Source of the DNA: Rhodospirillaceae bacterium
Lineage (GTDB): Bacteria > Pseudomonadota > Alphaproteobacteria > Rhodospirillales > Casp-alpha2
Reading direction: 5' to 3'
Assembly: GCA_002706405.1 (NCBI GenBank)
Contig: PALN01000033.1
Span: 23,016 to 87,015 of the forward strand
DNA length: 64,000 nucleotides
Of this stretch, positions 50,564 through 58,640 are shown one piece after another (within the stretch, counting starts at the first letter, position 1; the number at the start of each line of letters is the position of its first letter). The position numbers were made by a program, and so were the translations under genes. The notes beneath the pieces are model-generated. The model was given only the letters and a program-made list of their open reading frames with translations, made no database searches and was not told the origin of the DNA.

Positions 50564-51379
50564 ATGATCACCTCGCCCAATGAAACGGTCCTGACCGACG
50601 TCCGCGACGGCGTCTGCCGCGTCACCTTCAACCGGCCGCAAGCCCTGAACGCCATCACCGTCGACGTGATGACGGCCTTGAAGGAGATCACGGGCCAATT
50701 GCGCGAGAGCAAGGACGTGCGCGTCGTGATCATGCAGGGCCAGGGCGACCACTTCATGGCCGGGGGCGACGTGAAGGCCTTCAAGACCATGCTGGACGAA
50801 GAGCCGGACCGCGACAAGACGGCCGAACAGTTCGACGCCCGCCTGTCGCGCGTCCATGCGACCATCGAAAACATGCGCGCCATGCCGCAACCGATCATCG
50901 CCTCGGTGCGGGGGGCCGCCGCCGGCGCCGGGGTCAGCCTGATGCTGGCCTGCGACCTGGCCTTGGCCGCCGATGACGCGTTCTTCACCCTGGCCTACTG
51001 TCACATCGGGACCAGCCCGGATGGCGGGTCGACCTATGCCCTGCCGCGCACGGTGGGCCTGAAGAAGGCCATGGAGATCGCACTGCTGGGGGACCGTTTC
51101 ACGGCCCAGGACGCGCTTGACTGGGGCATGGTCAATCGGATCGTTCCGGCGGCCGACCTCGAAGCCGAGACGGACAAACTCGCCGCCCGCCTGGCCAAGG
51201 CCGCGGGTCACGCCAACACCGAGGCCAAGGCGCTGCTGAATGCCTCGTTCCACAACAGCCTCACCGACCAACTGGACGCGGAAAAAGCCGCCTTCATCCG
51301 CAATACGCGGACGGGCGACTTCTACGAAGGCGTCACCGCCTTCGCGGAAAAGCGCAAACCGGACTTCACCGGGGAGTAA
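50564..51379 (+). CDS. Crotonase (PaaG-type enoyl-CoA hydratase/isomerase)
   Basis: The 271-residue protein has oxyanion-hole parts FMAGGDVKAFK and RGAAAGAGVSLMLACD. Both hydratase Glu positions are changed (GAGVS, and no PE), but SPDGGSTYALPR carries the Asp in a PDxGGT-like motif seen in PaaG-type isomerases. It is thus likely an isomerase or ring-opening related enzyme. Start follows AGGAAG. It leads a run with ligJ-like, ligK-like and SDR genes. Confidence 0.87.
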   Translation: MITSPNETVLTDVRDGVCRVTFNRPQALNAITVDVMTALKEITGQLRESKDVRVVIMQGQGDHFMAGGDVKAFKTMLDEEPDRDKTAEQFDARLSRVHATIENMRAMPQPIIASVRGAAAGAGVSLMLACDLALAADDAFFTLAYCHIGTSPDGGSTYALPRTVGLKKAMEIALLGDRFTAQDALDWGMVNRIVPAADLEAETDKLAARLAKAAGHANTEAKALLNASFHNSLTDQLDAEKAAFIRNTRTGDFYEGVTAFAEKRKPDFTGE

Positions 51380-51443
51380 GTCTTACCCGCCTCCGACCGG
51401 CCGCGCCGCCCGGACAGGCCTGAGAACACGGAAAGAACTGACG

Positions 51444-52457
51444 ATGATTATCGATTGCCACGGCCATTACACCACCGCCCCTGACCAGCACGCCGCATGG
51501 CGCAAGGAACAAATCGACGCCAAGGGCGACCTCAGCAAGATGAGCGCCAAGGAGCCCATCATTTCCGATGACGAGCTGCGCGAAAGCGTCGCTAATACCC
51601 AACTGCGCCTGCAGCAGGAACGCGGCACGGACATGACGATCTTTTCGCCTCGCGCCGGCGGCATGGGCCATCACATCGGCGACGAGAAGATGAGCATGCA
51701 GTGGTCGCGCATCTGCAACGACCAGATCAAGCGCATCTGCGACATGTTCCCCAACAACTTCGCCCCCGTGGGCCAGCTGCCGCAATCCCCGGGCTGCTCA
51801 CCATCCAATTCCATCCCGGAACTGGAACGCCTGGTCAACGACCTGGGCTTCATCGGCGTCAACCTGAACCCGGACCCGTCCGGCGGCCATTGGACGGACC
51901 CGCCCCTGACCGATCCCTGGTGGTTCGAGCTTTATGCCAAGCTGGAGGAACTGCAGGTCCCGGCAATGATTCACGTCAGCCAGTCCTGCAACCCCAACTT
52001 CCATTTCACCGGTGCCCACTACATCAACGCCGACACGGCGGCCTTCATGCAGCTTTTGGAATCGGACCTGTTCGAACGGTTCCCGAAACTCAAGCTCATC
52101 ATCCCCCACGGCGGCGGTGCCGTGCCCTATCACTGGGGCCGCTATCGGGGCATCGCCATGGGCATGAACCGGCCGGAGCCCAAGGACATGATGGGCGAGA
52201 ACCTGTATTTCGACACCTGCGTCTACCATCAGCCGGGCATCAACCTGATGACCGAGGTCGTTCCCGTGGGCAATATCCTGTTCGCCTCCGAACTGCACGG
52301 CGCCGTGCGCTGCAAGGACCCGGACACGGGCGAATGGTTCGACGACACCCGCCGCTACATCGACGCGACCGACAACCTCACGCCTGAGGAAAAGGAAAAA
52401 GTGTTTTATAAGAACGCGCTGAAGGTATTCTCGCGGCTCAAGCTGCCGGCCGCCTGA
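51444..52457 (+). CDS. ligJ: 4-oxalomesaconate hydratase (amidohydrolase family)
   Basis: The 337-residue amidohydrolase-2 enzyme has the metal motif DCHGHY (His6, His8), a further His in LIIPHGGGAVPYHWGRY, and Glu in FASELHGAV. These match the zinc site of LigJ. It would hydrate 4-oxalomesaconate to 4-carboxy-4-hydroxy-2-oxoadipate in the 4,5-cleavage pathway of protocatechuate or gallate. The next gene encodes the aldolase for that product, strengthening the call. The frame opens upstream, but 51444 after GGAAAG gives the family N-terminus. Confidence 0.88.
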   Translation: MIIDCHGHYTTAPDQHAAWRKEQIDAKGDLSKMSAKEPIISDDELRESVANTQLRLQQERGTDMTIFSPRAGGMGHHIGDEKMSMQWSRICNDQIKRICDMFPNNFAPVGQLPQSPGCSPSNSIPELERLVNDLGFIGVNLNPDPSGGHWTDPPLTDPWWFELYAKLEELQVPAMIHVSQSCNPNFHFTGAHYINADTAAFMQLLESDLFERFPKLKLIIPHGGGAVPYHWGRYRGIAMGMNRPEPKDMMGENLYFDTCVYHQPGINLMTEVVPVGNILFASELHGAVRCKDPDTGEWFDDTRRYIDATDNLTPEEKEKVFYKNALKVFSRLKLPAA

Positions 52458-52497
52458 CGCGCCCACAGAACAAGAATAACCATACGGAGACATATCC

Positions 52498-53175
52498 ATG
52501 ACCGTCGGATTTCGCATCAAGAAGACCTGGGAGCGCATTTCGCCCGACCTGGTCGATGCCTTCAAACCCCTGCCCGTCGCCAACGTCGGCGACTGCATGT
52601 CGCGCATGTTCGCGGGCGGAAATGCACTGCGCCCCATGCATAAGGACGGCGTGCTGGCCGGCCCGGCCTTCACCGTTCTGACCCGCCCTGGCGACAACCT
52701 GATGCTGCACAAGGCCATCGACATCGCCTCGCCCGGTGACGTCATCGTGGTCGACGGCGGGGGCGATCTGACCAATTCCCTGTTCGGCGAAATGATGCTG
52801 ATGCAGGCCATCAAGCGCGGCGTCGCCGGCCTGGTCCTCAACGGCGCCGTGCGCGACCGTGATGCCTTCCTGGATCACAACCTGCCGGTCTTCGCCGCCG
52901 GCGTATCCCACCGCGGCCCCTACAAGGACGGCCCCGGAGAAATCGGCTTCCCCATCTCGCTCTACGGCATGCGCATCAATCCGGGCGACCTGATCCTCGG
53001 TGACTGCGATGGCGTGCTTTGCGTGCCCAAGGAAGAAGCCGAGACCGTACTTGAAGCCTCCCGGCAGAAGAAGGCCGCCGAGGACAAGCAGATGGCCGCC
53101 ATCGCCGACGGTTCCATCGACCGCAGTTGGGTCGACAAGGCCCTGACCGACAAGGGCTGCGAATTCATCGACTGA
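52498..53175 (+). CDS. ligK: 4-carboxy-4-hydroxy-2-oxoadipate aldolase (RraA fold)
   Basis: The 225-residue RraA-fold protein has the active-site stretch LVLNGAVRDRDAFLD (Arg and Asp binding substrate and metal) and PVANVGDCMSRMFAG near the N-terminus. It would split the LigJ product into pyruvate and oxaloacetate, and relatives also decarboxylate oxaloacetate. Start follows GGAG. It lies 40 bases after ligJ and 112 before the SDR gene, with a hairpin in the latter gap. Confidence 0.88.
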   Translation: MTVGFRIKKTWERISPDLVDAFKPLPVANVGDCMSRMFAGGNALRPMHKDGVLAGPAFTVLTRPGDNLMLHKAIDIASPGDVIVVDGGGDLTNSLFGEMMLMQAIKRGVAGLVLNGAVRDRDAFLDHNLPVFAAGVSHRGPYKDGPGEIGFPISLYGMRINPGDLILGDCDGVLCVPKEEAETVLEASRQKKAAEDKQMAAIADGSIDRSWVDKALTDKGCEFID

Positions 53176-53229
53176 ACCGGTCTTCGTCAGGAGACAAAGC
53201 CGGTCGTCCCCCATAAGATGGCGGGCAAT

Positions 53230-53249
53230 GGAGGGCGCCTGCGCCCTCC
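53230..53249 (+). promoter_or_regulatory. Intercistronic hairpin between ligK and the SDR gene
   Basis: GGAGGGCGC (53230-53238) and GCGCCCTCC (53241-53249) are perfect 9-base inverted repeats with minimal loop (best as 8 bp with CCTG). It may act as a partial terminator or mRNA stabiliser, lowering SDR expression relative to ligJ-ligK. Confidence 0.45.
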
Positions 53250-53287
53250 CATAACCGCAACCCGTCCATATGGGAGAAACTTCAAGA

Positions 53288-54043
53288 ATGTCCAAGGGAA
53301 CACTGGCGGGCAAGACCGCCGTCATCACCGGATCGTCGCGTAACATCGGCAAGGCCACGGCCTTGGCGCTCGCCGCCGACGGCGCCAATATCGTCGTCAA
53401 CGGCGTGCAGGATCAAGCCGCCGCCGATACGGTGGTCAAGGAAATCGAGGCCATGGGCGGCAAGGCCGTCGCCAAGCTGGCCGACGTCGCCACCAAGGAA
53501 GGCGCGGATGCCCTGGTCCAGGCCGCTGTCGATGCCTTCGGCGGTGTCGACATCATGGTGGTCAACGCGTCAACCCGCGGCCAGAAATCCTTTCTGGAAA
53601 TGCCGCACGCAGATTTCCGCCGCGTTGTCGACACCACGATCGACAGCGCCTTCCATCTCTGTCAGGCGGCAATCCCCCACATGCAGAAAGCCGGCTGGGG
53701 CCGGGTCATCACCATCGGCGGCGTCAGCTGGTATATCGGCATGCCCAACCGCATCCATAACCTGACCGGCAAGTCGGCCATCGTCGGCTTCACCCACGGC
53801 ATCGCGTCGGAATTCGCGACCCAGGGCATCACCGCCAACTGCGTGTCGCCGGGAGCGACGGAAACCGTGCGCCCGGCGTCGGCCGGGTCCGGCAATCCGC
53901 GCAACGCCATGAACATCCCGATGGAACGTCAGGGTGACGTGAAGGAAATGGCGGCCACTGTGCGCTTCCTGTGCCAGCCCGACGCGGCTTACATCACCGG
54001 GCAGACCATTCACGTCAACGGCGGCTTGTTCTACGGCACCTGA
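53288..54043 (+). CDS. SDR-family protein with atypical active site
   Basis: The 251-residue protein has an intact cofactor loop TGSSRNIG (14-21) and C-terminal [10 protein letters not shown]. Where the active-site Ser is expected (ISS region) it has Gly144-Gly145 (TIGGVSWY), and where the catalytic Tyr of YxxxK is expected it has Asn158 (HNLTGK, Lys162 kept). It probably does not use the classical Ser-Tyr-Lys mechanism: it may be non-catalytic, bind cofactor only, or use another acid. Start at 53288 after GGGAG; 53270 is less likely. Part of the ligJ-ligK run. Confidence 0.85.
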   Translation: MSKGTLAGKTAVITGSSRNIGKATALALAADGANIVVNGVQDQAAADTVVKEIEAMGGKAVAKLADVATKEGADALVQAAVDAFGGVDIMVVNASTRGQKSFLEMPHADFRRVVDTTIDSAFHLCQAAIPHMQKAGWGRVITIGGVSWYIGMPNRIHNLTGKSAIVGFTHGIASEFATQGITANCVSPGATETVRPASAGSGNPRNAMNIPMERQGDVKEMAATVRFLCQPDAAYITGQTIHVNGGLFYGT

Positions 54044-54067
54044 CGCCCCGGACGACTGGCGGGATGT

Positions 54068-54937
54068 TCAGCGGTTCTGGATGTCCCGCCACTGGTCCAG
54101 CGTGCGCCGGGCCTGATCAACAATCGGATAATCGATAAAATAGCCGTCCATCTGGATGGAGGCGAGCCCCCGTGCCTCAGCTTCCTCGAAGGCCGCGACG
54201 ACCTTTTCGGCGAAGGCGATTTGTTCTTCCGTCGGCGTGAACACGCCGTTCGTGGGGCCGATCTGATCCGGATGGATGCAGAGCTTGCCTTGATAGCCCA
54301 TATCCCGGACCTTTTCCGCCGAGCGGACAAGACCATCCGTATCCTTGATGTGAATCCACACGGAATCGACGGGCGGCTCCAGCCCCTCGGCACGGGACAC
54401 CAGGGCGATTTCGGCCCGGGCATGGTCGATTTCCGTTTCCGCCAGGGTCCAACGCATGGACATGTCCTTGGTATAATCGCCGGCACCGAAGCTGAGGCGG
54501 CGCACGCGGGTCGCCGCCGCCGCAATGGCGCGCGCATTAGCGACGCCTTTGCCGGTCTCGATGATCGGCAGCAGGTCGATCGTGCCGACCTCCATGCCCT
54601 TGTCCCGTTCGATGTTCGCCAAAATCCAGTCGACGGCGATGACCTGGGCCGCGTCCTCGACCTTGGGCAGCACCAGGCCCGTCAGCCACGGGCCGGTCAC
54701 GGCCTGAATATCGTTGAAGCAGAATTCCGTGTCCCAGGCGTTGACCCGCACATAGCCCCGCTTGCCCGGATTCTGTTTCAGGGTTTCGACGACCAGAGCG
54801 CGGGTCGCCGGTTTTTCGGCGACGGCGACGGCGTCTTCCAGATCCAGGATGACGGCGTCGCAATCAAGAGTGAACGCCTTTTCGGCGCGGCGCGCGTGGT
54901 TACCGGGGGCAAACAGATAGGTACGATGAACGGCCAT
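54068..54937 (-). CDS. HpcH/HpaI-CitE family CoA-ester lyase
   Basis: The 289-residue TIM barrel has the signature CDAVILDLEDAVA (acidic metal/substrate residues), LPIIETGKGVANA and SFGAGDYTKDMSM. CitE-like enzymes split citryl-CoA, malyl-CoA, citramalyl-CoA or methylmalyl-CoA. With PrpD, MaoC and CoA-transferase genes elsewhere in the window it fits C4/C5 dicarboxylate-CoA catabolism. It lies 113 bases downstream of the M81 peptidase gene on the same strand and may or may not share its transcript. Confidence 0.88.
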   Translation of the reverse strand: MAVHRTYLFAPGNHARRAEKAFTLDCDAVILDLEDAVAVAEKPATRALVVETLKQNPGKRGYVRVNAWDTEFCFNDIQAVTGPWLTGLVLPKVEDAAQVIAVDWILANIERDKGMEVGTIDLLPIIETGKGVANARAIAAAATRVRRLSFGAGDYTKDMSMRWTLAETEIDHARAEIALVSRAEGLEPPVDSVWIHIKDTDGLVRSAEKVRDMGYQGKLCIHPDQIGPTNGVFTPTEEQIAFAEKVVAAFEEAEARGLASIQMDGYFIDYPIVDQARRTLDQWRDIQNR

Positions 54938-55050
54938 GAGTCAGATATTCCGTGATGGTGGGTGGAGAGGATGGATGTCGGATATTACACAGGATTGGGG
55001 CCCGCGAAGACGCAGGAACCCGGGAATGATAGGCATCAGGGTGCTGCCTG

Positions 55051-56586
55051 TCACCACGCCGGTGGGGTCCAGGTGGTGTCCTGGTCCAAGGGAAACACGG
55101 GGCGGCACAAATCCCCCCATGTGAAATTGCTGAACACGGGCGAGGTCAGCCCCGGGCAATCGACCTCATAGACATTCTCCGGCGGGAAGAACTCGTCGAA
55201 CCCGGCGCGGAAATGGCCGCGTGATTTGACGACAACCGTGCGTGCCTGGGCGATATCGACGCCGAACATTTCCAACATGGCCGGATCGGCGCATTGCTTG
55301 CGGTGCGTGGCAACGGCAACGCGAATGCCGCCGATCTGCAACAAGGCCGCAGGGCCGACGGAAAGGGAGCGGCCGCGGAGGATGCCTCGGCGCCCGACGA
55401 AGGCCCCATCAGTCAGCTTCAGCACTTTGGCCTTGACCTCATAGGCCTGTTCGAAATCCGTACGGGGGGCGCGGTTGAACCGGGCCATGAACTCGCCCCC
55501 CTCGCCCGCCGCATGGGCATCGCGGGCCACGCCGCCGTCGATCACGACGCCCATCACGACGCCGTCGGCACCGGCCTCGACCAGGCCCTTCAACAGATAG
55601 ATCGTGCTGCCTGTCCCGCCGCCACCCGGGTTGTCGGCGACATCGGCCAAAATCTGCGCCGGGCGACGCCCGTCCTGGCCATTGGCGACGGCCATGGCGA
55701 TGGCCTCGGGCAAAGGCGTCAGGGTTTTCTGATAGCGTTCATGATCGGTCCATAGACGGCGGGCAAGATCGCCGGCCAGTTTGCGCGCGGGTGCGATGTC
55801 GTTACGCGCGGTGACGATCACCGACATGCCGCATTTGGGGCTGTCCGAATAAATGAACCCGGCGGCGATGGAGACATTGAGGATCGCGCCGTCGGATGCC
55901 GCCAAGGCTTCCTGCCCGGCATTGATGATCTCGGCATAGGGCCCGGTCGCCGTCAGTAGGACCACGGAGGGGGCGGCGATCGGCACCTTTACGAAGGCGG
56001 TCTGCGGCCGCATGCCCTGGAACATTTCATCCATGGTGCGGGCGGCTTCGCCGGCCCGCTCACGTTGATCGACATGCGGGTTGGTCAGATAGGCGATCAA
56101 CACGTCCGCGTGGTCGGCCATGACCTGTGACACGTTGGTATGCAGATCGAGAGTCGCAATCACCGGCACGTCCGGCCCGACGATTTCCCGGACGCGGCCA
56201 TAGAGCACCCCATCGGGGTCGGTTTCATGCTCGGCCCGCATGGCGCCGTGGCTGACGATGTAGACGCCGTCGACGGGCCCCGCCGCCTTCAGGCGGCGAT
56301 CGACTTCGGCCAGGAACCAGTCGAAGAATTCCTTTTCAACAGGGCCACCCGGTTCCGCATCACCGACCACGATCGGCACCATTTCCCAGGCGTCGGGGTG
56401 CAGCTTCTCCATCTGCTGGCAGAAGGCATTGACCTCGACCGGCAGACGCGGGTTGGGCGCCGCCAGTTCCGCCAGAATGTCTTCGCCGGCAAGCAGGCAG
56501 CGCCGTTCGTAATCGGCCCGCGTGGTTACCGGGGCAAAGGCGTTGGTTTCAAGGAGGAAGCCGAGAATGGCGATGCGTTTGGTCAT
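55051..56586 (-). CDS. M81 family (MlrC-like) metallopeptidase
   Basis: At 511 residues this is full length for MlrC-type metallopeptidases. Features are the N-terminal AILGFLLETNAFAPV, VSHGAMRAEHETDPDG and ATLDLHTNVS, with candidate zinc-binding Asp and His residues. MlrC completes breakdown of linearised microcystin and other small peptides. Being the last gene of the peptide ABC operon (82 bases after the DppC-like permease) fits intracellular hydrolysis of imported peptides. Start follows GGACC. Confidence 0.88.
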   Translation of the reverse strand: MTKRIAILGFLLETNAFAPVTTRADYERRCLLAGEDILAELAAPNPRLPVEVNAFCQQMEKLHPDAWEMVPIVVGDAEPGGPVEKEFFDWFLAEVDRRLKAAGPVDGVYIVSHGAMRAEHETDPDGVLYGRVREIVGPDVPVIATLDLHTNVSQVMADHADVLIAYLTNPHVDQRERAGEAARTMDEMFQGMRPQTAFVKVPIAAPSVVLLTATGPYAEIINAGQEALAASDGAILNVSIAAGFIYSDSPKCGMSVIVTARNDIAPARKLAGDLARRLWTDHERYQKTLTPLPEAIAMAVANGQDGRRPAQILADVADNPGGGGTGSTIYLLKGLVEAGADGVVMGVVIDGGVARDAHAAGEGGEFMARFNRAPRTDFEQAYEVKAKVLKLTDGAFVGRRGILRGRSLSVGPAALLQIGGIRVAVATHRKQCADPAMLEMFGVDIAQARTVVVKSRGHFRAGFDEFFPPENVYEVDCPGLTSPVFSNFTWGDLCRPVFPLDQDTTWTPPAW

Positions 56587-56668
56587 GGTCCGTGGTCCTT
56601 ATCGGGAGCCCCAAAGGAAAGGGCGGCCGAAGCCGCCCCATCCATATACAATGGTTCGTTGCCGCCCT

Positions 56669-57571
56669 TTAGCGCGAGCGCAGTTTCGGGTCCAGAACGT
56701 CGCGGACGGAGTCCCCGAACAGATTGAAACCGAACACGCTGAGCGAAATCGCGACGCCAGGATAGATGGCGACCCACGGCGAGCCTTCGAAGAACTCGGA
56801 CGCGTTGGTCAGCATCAGACCCCAGGCCGGAATCGGATCCTGCACACCCAGGCCCAGGAACGACAGCGACGCTTCCAGCAAGATCGCCTGACCGAGGAAG
56901 GTGGTCAGCATGATCAGGTAGGGCGCCATGACGTTCGGAACCATGTGCCGCAGGATGATGCGGGCATCGGAGAAGCCGAGCGCACGGGCCGCATCCACAT
57001 AAGGGATTTCGCGGATGGCCAATGCATTCGCCCGCACGACACGCGCACACTGCGGAATGAAGGGAATGATGATCGCGATCATCACGTTCTCGAAGCCCGG
57101 CCCGAGGGTGGCGACGACCGCCAGGGCCAGAATGATCAGCGGGAACGCCATGAACACATCGAGGATGCGCTGCAAGACCAAGTCGAACAGCCCGCCGAAG
57201 TAGGCACTGGCAACCCCGAGCACAAGGCCCGCGGTTGAGCCGACAATGGCGCAGACGAAGCCGACAAGCAGTGCCGTCCGGGAGCCATAGATCAGACGCG
57301 ACAGAATGTCGCGGCCGAACTCATCGGTGCCGAGGAGATAGCCATCGGTCCCGGGAGCGGCCAGCATGGCATCGAAATGTTCTTCCAGCGGGTTAAAAGG
57401 CGCCACGACATCGGCCAGGACGGCCGCGATGATCATGACGATGACGATTGCCAATCCGAACACGCCAAGCGGCTGCCTGCGGGCAAGGTCAACAGCGACC
57501 TTCGTCCACGGCTTCTTCGGGGCGACTTCCTCGAACTGGGCTTCGGTTTGAACTTCTGAGACGGTTACCAT
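56669..57571 (-). CDS. Peptide ABC transporter permease, DppC-like
   Basis: The 300-residue protein has an N-terminal DppC-type membrane segment (FGLAIVIVMIIAAVLADVVA) and five more spans. The permease EAA motif is DAARALGFSDARIILRHMVP, the contact with the ATPases. It forms the translocation pore with the DppB-like subunit encoded 12 bases upstream. Imports di- or oligopeptides or similar. Confidence 0.92.
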   Translation of the reverse strand: MVTVSEVQTEAQFEEVAPKKPWTKVAVDLARRQPLGVFGLAIVIVMIIAAVLADVVAPFNPLEEHFDAMLAAPGTDGYLLGTDEFGRDILSRLIYGSRTALLVGFVCAIVGSTAGLVLGVASAYFGGLFDLVLQRILDVFMAFPLIILALAVVATLGPGFENVMIAIIIPFIPQCARVVRANALAIREIPYVDAARALGFSDARIILRHMVPNVMAPYLIMLTTFLGQAILLEASLSFLGLGVQDPIPAWGLMLTNASEFFEGSPWVAIYPGVAISLSVFGFNLFGDSVRDVLDPKLRSR

Positions 57572-57583
57572 CTTCTTATCCCG

Positions 57584-58555
57584 TTACGAGTAGCGGATGC
57601 GCGGATCGAGCCACGCATAGCAAAGGTCTGTAAGGAGGTTGGTGAAGACGAAGACGATCACGACGAGCATCACCAGGTTCTGGGTCATGGTGAAATCCTG
57701 GCGTTCCACGCCATCCACCATGAGGTTGCCAAGTCCGTTCAGGTTGAAGACCTGTTCGGTCACGACCAGACCGCCCATCAGGAACGCGAACTCAAGCGCC
57801 AGGATGGTAACCACCGGCAGCAGCGCGTTTTTCAACGCATGCCGGTTGATGACGATCTTTTCCGTCATGCCCTTGGCCCGTGCGGTTCGGACATAGTCCT
57901 CGCGCAGAACTTCAAGCATGGCCGATCGCGTCATACGGGTCGCCACGGCCGAATAACGGTATCCGGTTGCCACGGCGGGCCAAATTAGCTGCGCCAGGTT
58001 GTGGGCGGGGTCTTCCCAGATCGACTTGAACTGGATGGGTGGCATCCAAGGCTCACCGAACCATGCCTGGGTCACCACAAGTAGCCCCAGAATGATCATC
58101 AGGCCGAGCCAGAATGATGGAATTGCGATACCGGCGATGGCGAAGCCGCGCACCACATAATCGGTGATCGTATTCTGCCGAACGGCGGAGATGATGCCGA
58201 GCGGAATGGCGATCACGGTCGCAACGATGGTCGCCATGACGGCCACCTGCAACGACAGTTCGAAGCGAATACCAATTTCATGGGCAACGGGCTGGCCCGT
58301 CCACATGGACGTTCCGAGATCGAAGATGAAGTAGCCCCACACGAAATCGAAGAACTGAAGGAGTTGCGGTTTATCTAGCCCCAGCTGTTCGCGGCAGAGC
58401 TGGATCTGGTCCTCGGAAATGGCCATGCCGGTACCCAAGTACCGAACGGCGCAGATGTCGCCGGGAGCCATGCGGAGAAGCAAGAAAACCAGGATCGCGG
58501 CGCCGAGCAGCGTCGGGATCATCAAGAGCACTCGCTTGAAAATATACTTGCCCAT
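57584..58555 (-). CDS. Peptide ABC transporter permease, DppB-like
   Basis: The 323-residue protein is a DppB-type permease: the N-terminal IFKRVLLMIPTLLGAAILVF membrane segment, a periplasmic domain, and the EAA motif TARAKGMTEKIVINRHALKN. It pairs with the DppC-like protein. Start follows GAGGAAGAC. A 13-bp hairpin separates it from the upstream binding-protein gene. Confidence 0.92.
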   Translation of the reverse strand: MGKYIFKRVLLMIPTLLGAAILVFLLLRMAPGDICAVRYLGTGMAISEDQIQLCREQLGLDKPQLLQFFDFVWGYFIFDLGTSMWTGQPVAHEIGIRFELSLQVAVMATIVATVIAIPLGIISAVRQNTITDYVVRGFAIAGIAIPSFWLGLMIILGLLVVTQAWFGEPWMPPIQFKSIWEDPAHNLAQLIWPAVATGYRYSAVATRMTRSAMLEVLREDYVRTARAKGMTEKIVINRHALKNALLPVVTILALEFAFLMGGLVVTEQVFNLNGLGNLMVDGVERQDFTMTQNLVMLVVIVFVFTNLLTDLCYAWLDPRIRYS

Positions 58556-58574
58556 GTCTTCCTCTATCGGGGTT

Positions 58575-58607
58575 GACCGCCTGTCACCGTGACAGTGACA
58601 GGCGGTC
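58575..58607 (-). promoter_or_regulatory. Strong intercistronic hairpin between binding-protein and permease genes
   Basis: GACCGCCTGTCAC (58575-58587) and GTGACAGGCGGTC (58595-58607) form a perfect 13-bp stem with a 7-base loop, between the binding-protein stop (58641) and permease start (58555). No U-run follows. It likely stabilises the binding-protein message, or lets only part of transcription through, giving excess binding protein. Confidence 0.65.
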
Positions 58608-58640
58608 CCCGGTTGTTGTTAGCGCTGCTTTAGGCGCAAC

